A stretch of DNA of 27,589 nucleotides from Flavobacteriales bacterium (GTDB lineage Bacteria > Bacteroidota > Bacteroidia > Flavobacteriales_F > PHOS-HE28), in NCBI GenBank assembly GCA_016717305.1, contig JADKFY010000033.1, positions 1 through 27,589 of the forward strand. Reading direction: 5' to 3'. The notes under the pieces are model-generated. The model saw nothing but the letters and a program-made list of their open reading frames with translations, was not told where the DNA came from and did not search any database. The stretch's first letter is position 1. Each line of letters starts with the position of its first letter. The position numbers and the translations under genes were made by a program. Of the stretch, positions 24,436 to 27,589 are shown in pieces.

Positions 24436-25382
24436 TGTTCCCATGCCGTACTTTTCATGCTCTGTTTGACCGTGTCGCGGTCCTTGTGCAATTGCTCCTT
24501 TAACGCGTCCAGGTCAGCAAATCGTTCGTCGGCCCGTATGCGTTCCACAAAACGTACCGAAATGGTCTCGCCATAGAGATCACGGTCCAGGTCGAAGATA
24601 TTCACCTCCACCACGAGATGCCCTGGCACCCCATCAAGTGTTGGTCGCTCACCGATGTACAGCATTCCGGAATGGGCGCCACTTCGCAATTGCACGGTGA
24701 CGGCATACACACCATTGCCCGGCACGAGCTTGTAGGGATCAATGGCACCGATATTGGCCGTTGGAAAGCCCAAGGTGCGGCCCAGTTGGTCCCCTTTCAC
24801 AACCACGCCCGACAGCGGGTAACGGTAACCCAACAGTTCATTCGCCAAGGTGACCTGCCCGGTATGCAATGCTTCGCGGACCTTGGTACTGCTCACTTTT
24901 ACATGGTCCACCTCCTGCGCCGGGATCTCTTCCAAGTTGAAATCGAAGGCCTCGCCGAGCTGCTCCAACAAGCGCAGATCACCCTCCCTATTTCGACCGA
25001 AACGATGGTCATAGCCAATGACCAGCGAATGCACACCAATGCTCCCGACCAACACATCACGTACATACTCCGTGGCGTGCATGCGTGAGAATTGCCTAGA
25101 GAACGGGATCACCAATAGATGGTCCAAGCCGGTCGCCTCCAACAAGGCTATCTTTTCCTCTTGGGTGCTCAGCAACTTCAGGTCATTGTCACTGGGGAAC
25201 AACACCATACGCGGGTGCGGGTGGAACGTGAAGAGGACACTTTCGGCATGCTCCTTTTTCGCTAATGCGGTAAGTCGTTCCAGAATAACTCGATGCCCTC
25301 GATGGACACCATCGAATGTGCCCGTGGTGAGCACCGGACGGCGCACTTGCTTGAACGAATCGAGAGAGGTATGGACTTGCAT
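24432..25382 (-). CDS. ribF: Bifunctional riboflavin kinase / FAD synthetase
   Basis: A cytosolic two-domain enzyme of 316 residues that phosphorylates riboflavin to FMN and adenylylates FMN to FAD. The N-terminal nucleotidyltransferase has LTTGTFDGVHRGHRVILE (the H-x-G-H-like nucleotide loop, about residues 18-35), FTFHPHPRMVL, VIGYDHRFGRNREGD and VSSTKVREAL. The C-terminal flavokinase has YPLSGVVVKGDQLGRTLGFP followed by TANI (the conserved GFPTAN motif), NGVYAVTV, LYIGERPT and EVNIFDLDRDLYGE. The ATG at 25382 is preferred; the ORF upstream to 25490 lacks family sequence. It is a normal-length, intact gene. A possible -7 (CATCTTTG) lies at 25393-25400. It shares a transcript with the LRR gene and is divergent from atpD. 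Confidence 0.96.
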   Translation of the reverse strand: MQVHTSLDSFKQVRRPVLTTGTFDGVHRGHRVILERLTALAKKEHAESVLFTFHPHPRMVLFPSDNDLKLLSTQEEKIALLEATGLDHLLVIPFSRQFSRMHATEYVRDVLVGSIGVHSLVIGYDHRFGRNREGDLRLLEQLGEAFDFNLEEIPAQEVDHVKVSSTKVREALHTGQVTLANELLGYRYPLSGVVVKGDQLGRTLGFPTANIGAIDPYKLVPGNGVYAVTVQLRSGAHSGMLYIGERPTLDGVPGHLVVEVNIFDLDRDLYGETISVRFVERIRADERFADLDALKEQLHKDRDTVKQSMKSTAWEQ

Positions 25383-25540
25383 GGGAGCGGCACAAAGATG
25401 AGGTTCATCTGGTTGAACCTGTGCATGGACCGATGTGCGGAAGCCGAGAAGGATCCAAGGCGCTTGGTCGAATCCCGATACTGGAGGCACCTTCTAGGCA
25501 AGACTTCCCAACACCGCTTTTCACTTCCCGACCGAACCCC

Positions 25541-25548
25541 TACCTTCG
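25541..25548 (+). promoter_or_regulatory. -7 promoter element TACCTTCG for atpDC
   Basis: CCCCTACCTTCGCGGCC is nearly identical to the ahcY promoter core. It is preceded by TTTT 19 bases upstream (25518-25521), a possible -33 element. The leader to the atpD ATG is about 65 bases. Confidence 0.6.
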
Positions 25549-25615
25549 CGGCCGCTAAGCGGAAGGAGCCCCTTCCACAAAACGCACTAAACCCTACGCT
25601 GATAAGGCGCTAAGC

Positions 25616-27127
25616 ATGTCCAAGCAAGTCGGAAAAGTAGTCCAAGTGATCGGTCCGGTCGTCGATGTTCGTTTCGAAGCTGGAAAGGACCTTCCCAATA
25701 TCTACGATGCCTTGCACGTGACCCGTGCAGACGGTAGCGTTCTGGTCCTCGAGGTACAGCAGCTTACCGGTGAAGACACTGTCCGCACAGTGAGCATGGA
25801 GAGCACGGACGGCCTTGCACGCGGTGTGGAGGTCATCGGCCAAGGCTCGCCTATCAGCATGCCTACAGGCGATGCCATCAAGGGGCGCTTGTTCAACGTG
25901 ACCGGGAATGCCATTGACGGTATGACCGAGTTGAAGGGCGGCAAACGCGCTTCCATCCACCGCGAGGCACCAAAATTCGAGGAACTCACCACGAGCGCCG
26001 AGATCCTCTTCACGGGGATCAAAGTGATCGACCTGATCGAGCCCTATTCCAAGGGTGGAAAGATCGGTTTGTTCGGTGGTGCCGGTGTGGGCAAGACCGT
26101 ATTGATCCAAGAATTGATCAACAACATCGCCAAAGGCTACAGCGGTTACAGCGTGTTCGCTGGAGTAGGTGAGCGTACCCGTGAGGGGAACGACCTGCTC
26201 CGCGAAATGATCGAAAGCGGCATCGTGCAATACGGTGAAGAGTTCAAGCACAGCATGGAAGCCGGTGGTTGGGACCTGAGCAAGGTGGATTACACCGCGC
26301 TCGCCAACAGCCAAGCCACCTTCGTGTTCGGCCAGATGAACGAGCCTCCAGGGGCCCGTGCTCGTGTGGCATTGAGCGGTCTCACCCTTGCGGAATACTT
26401 CCGCGATGGCGACGAGGAGAGCGGCGGTCGCGACATTCTCTTCTTCGTGGACAACATTTTCCGTTTTACACAAGCCGGTTCAGAAGTGTCCGCCCTTTTG
26501 GGTCGTATGCCGAGCGCCGTGGGTTACCAGCCTACGCTTGCCAGCGAGATGGGTGCCATGCAGGAGCGTATCACGTCTACCAAGCGCGGTTCCATCACCT
26601 CCGTTCAGGCGGTTTATGTGCCTGCGGATGACTTGACCGATCCAGCGCCGGCGACCACCTTCGCCCACTTGGACGCAACCACGGTATTGAGCCGGAAGAT
26701 CGCCGAGTTGGGCATCTATCCTTCAGTTGACCCATTGGACTCCACCAGCCGTATCCTTACTCCAGCCATCGTGGGTGCTGTCCATTACGACTGTGCACAG
26801 CGCGTGAAGGAGCTGCTCCAGCGCTACAAGGAATTGCAAGACATCATCGCGATCCTCGGCATGGACGAATTGAGCGAGGAGGATAAGTTGAGCGTATTAC
26901 GTGCCCGTAAAGTGCAGCGCTTCCTCAGCCAGCCCTTCTTCGTGGCCGAGCAGTTCACCGGTCTGCCCGGAGTTATGGTAACCATCGAGGATACTATCAA
27001 GGGCTTCACCATGATCATGGACGGCGAAATGGACGAGTATCCTGAAGCTGCCTTCAACCTGAAGGGCAAAATTGAGGACGTGATCACCGCAGGGAAAAAG
27101 ATGATGGCGGATGCCGCCAAGGCTTAA
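25616..27127 (+). CDS. atpD: F-type ATP synthase beta subunit
   Basis: The catalytic subunit of F1 (503 residues), which makes ATP from ADP and phosphate on the cytoplasmic face of the inner membrane. It has an N-terminal beta-barrel (VGKVVQVIGPVVDVRFE), the Walker A loop GGAGVGKT at residues 154-161, the catalytic glutamate region GVGERTREGNDL (Glu186), ARVALSGLTLAEYFRD, the Walker B strand ILFFVDNIFRFTQAGSEVSA, the conserved LGRMPSAVGYQPTLASEMG, and the DELSEED loop (GMDELSEEDKL) that contacts the rotor. It is intact and of usual length. It starts an atpDC pair separate from the other atp genes, a layout common in Bacteroidota; the remaining subunit genes are not in the window. Confidence 0.98.
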   Translation: MSKQVGKVVQVIGPVVDVRFEAGKDLPNIYDALHVTRADGSVLVLEVQQLTGEDTVRTVSMESTDGLARGVEVIGQGSPISMPTGDAIKGRLFNVTGNAIDGMTELKGGKRASIHREAPKFEELTTSAEILFTGIKVIDLIEPYSKGGKIGLFGGAGVGKTVLIQELINNIAKGYSGYSVFAGVGERTREGNDLLREMIESGIVQYGEEFKHSMEAGGWDLSKVDYTALANSQATFVFGQMNEPPGARARVALSGLTLAEYFRDGDEESGGRDILFFVDNIFRFTQAGSEVSALLGRMPSAVGYQPTLASEMGAMQERITSTKRGSITSVQAVYVPADDLTDPAPATTFAHLDATTVLSRKIAELGIYPSVDPLDSTSRILTPAIVGAVHYDCAQRVKELLQRYKELQDIIAILGMDELSEEDKLSVLRARKVQRFLSQPFFVAEQFTGLPGVMVTIEDTIKGFTMIMDGEMDEYPEAAFNLKGKIEDVITAGKKMMADAAKA

Positions 27128-27136
27128 CGCTCAACC

Positions 27137-27370
27137 ATGCTCGTAGAGATCATCACCCCCGACAGATCGCTCTTCAAAGGAGAAGCCACCAGCGTTACCG
27201 TACCCGGTGTGGATGGAAGCCTCGGTTTCCTCAATAACCACGCTCCGTTGATCACTGTGCTCAAGGCGGGTGACGTAAAGTTGAAGACCGCAAATGGCAA
27301 TGAGGTATTCACCGTTAAAGGTGGTGTTGTGGAGGTCAGCAACAATACGGTGATCGTGCTGGCTGAGTAG
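27137..27370 (+). CDS. atpC: F-type ATP synthase epsilon subunit, short form
   Basis: A rotor stalk subunit of 77 residues, beginning 9 bases after atpD and so surely co-transcribed. The sequence MLVEIITPDRSLFKGEATSV, then VPGVDGSLGFLNNHAPLITV and VKGGVVEVSNNTVIVLAE, is the complete N-terminal beta-sandwich. The C-terminal two-helix domain that inhibits ATP hydrolysis in many bacteria (typical length 130-140 residues) is absent. The ORF ends with a clean stop and no helical continuation was found in other frames, so this looks like a natural short form as is usual in Bacteroidota, not a frameshift. Confidence 0.95.
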   Translation: MLVEIITPDRSLFKGEATSVTVPGVDGSLGFLNNHAPLITVLKAGDVKLKTANGNEVFTVKGGVVEVSNNTVIVLAE

Positions 27371-27589
27371 TTCCAGATCATTCGTTCTGTGCCTCCCATT
27401 GTGTTGACCTTACTTGGTTTACCACACACCTTTCCGGTTTGGAAGAAGGACAGAATAGTTCGTCATCTTTTGTACGGTTGGAGGTGGATTTGAGCGCCCT
27501 TTCACTCCGTGCATTGTGTTCTGGAAGCACCTCTCCCTTTTCTGAGAATGATAAAGGGTCATTGCAGATCATTTCAACGTGTCAGAACG
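27371..27589. other. Window-end region without a supportable gene
   Basis: 219 bases after atpC. A plus-strand frame is open from 27367 to the end, but it has no ATG and its Ser-rich translation (SSSSFVRLEVDLSALSLRAL) resembles no family I know. A 64-codon minus-strand frame (27378-27572) covers the same bases and is hydrophilic without recognisable features. Neither is called. Confidence 0.4.

Noticed and set aside
25610..26473. 287-codon minus-strand frame opposite atpD
   Set aside because: Antisense to the most conserved gene of the window, with no recognisable motif.
27378..27572. 64-codon minus-strand frame after atpC
   Set aside because: Has an ATG, but hydrophilic, without motif or promoter; the opposite strand is also open, so this is chance level.
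1..27589. CRISPR arrays, insertion sequences, integrase or attachment sites, tRNA or rRNA genes
   Set aside because: No spaced direct repeats, transposase motifs, tRNA-like cloverleafs or rRNA sequence were recognised by eye on either strand.

Overview
The window looks like a chromosomal fragment of a Bacteroidota bacterium, most likely in or near the order Flavobacteriales. The evidence is two proteins with type IX secretion (T9SS) type A sorting domains, a third with a related C-terminal fold, two TonB-dependent receptors with N-terminal carboxypeptidase-regulatory-like domains, a PorV/PorQ-family gene, a fused lycopene cyclase-domain protein, a bacterial heptaprenyl/geranylgeranylglyceryl phosphate synthase, atpDC with a very short epsilon subunit, and promoters resembling the Bacteroidota -7 element TAnnTTTG. 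No rRNA, tRNA, CRISPR array, transposase or phage gene was seen. Family names come from reading the translations; no database search was run.

Layout. 1-8716 (minus strand): a transcription unit of a large TonB-dependent receptor, a 1388-residue secreted protein and a PorV/PorQ-like gene that runs off the left edge. 8974-9819: a small basic secreted protein and a divergent lipoprotein with a degenerate Rieske-like fold. 9992-11305 (minus): ahcY, S-adenosylhomocysteine hydrolase, with a strong hairpin terminator. 11496-12231 (plus): pcrB-like prenylglyceryl phosphate synthase. 12297-12716 (minus): an intact Rieske lipoprotein. 12852-14831 (plus): a TPR/transmembrane/adenylate cyclase protein. 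14877-17006 (minus): a T9SS cargo protein. 17258-20424 (minus): a TPP-riboswitch-controlled TonB receptor and, upstream, a NadR-like P-loop kinase. 20535-22358 (plus): a beta-propeller-like T9SS cargo. 22455-23156 (plus): lycopene cyclase-domain protein, overlapping tail to tail with a PnuC-type vitamin transporter (minus). 23840-25382 (minus): a leucine-rich-repeat protein translationally coupled to ribF. 25616-27370 (plus): atpD and atpC. The last about 220 bases hold no gene I can support.

How genes work together. The clearest system is thiamine uptake. A TPP riboswitch, followed by a hairpin that can hide the ribosome binding site, controls an outer-membrane receptor. A NadR-like kinase and a PnuC/PnuT-like inner-membrane transporter lie within about 4 kb on the same strand, but two unrelated plus-strand genes separate the transporter from the rest. 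This suggests a receptor, facilitator and trapping-kinase route, with the kinase substrate unproven. The left cluster is a receptor, large secreted protein and PorV-like arrangement tied to T9SS.

Sequence quality. Four genes (the PorV-like gene, the large TonB receptor, pcrB and the LRR protein) carry frameshifts. Most can be restored by adding one base to a short homopolymer. In the PorV-like gene the breaks become denser toward the left edge. This looks like uncorrected long-read indels rather than gene decay, and it should be excluded before any frameshift here is treated as biology.
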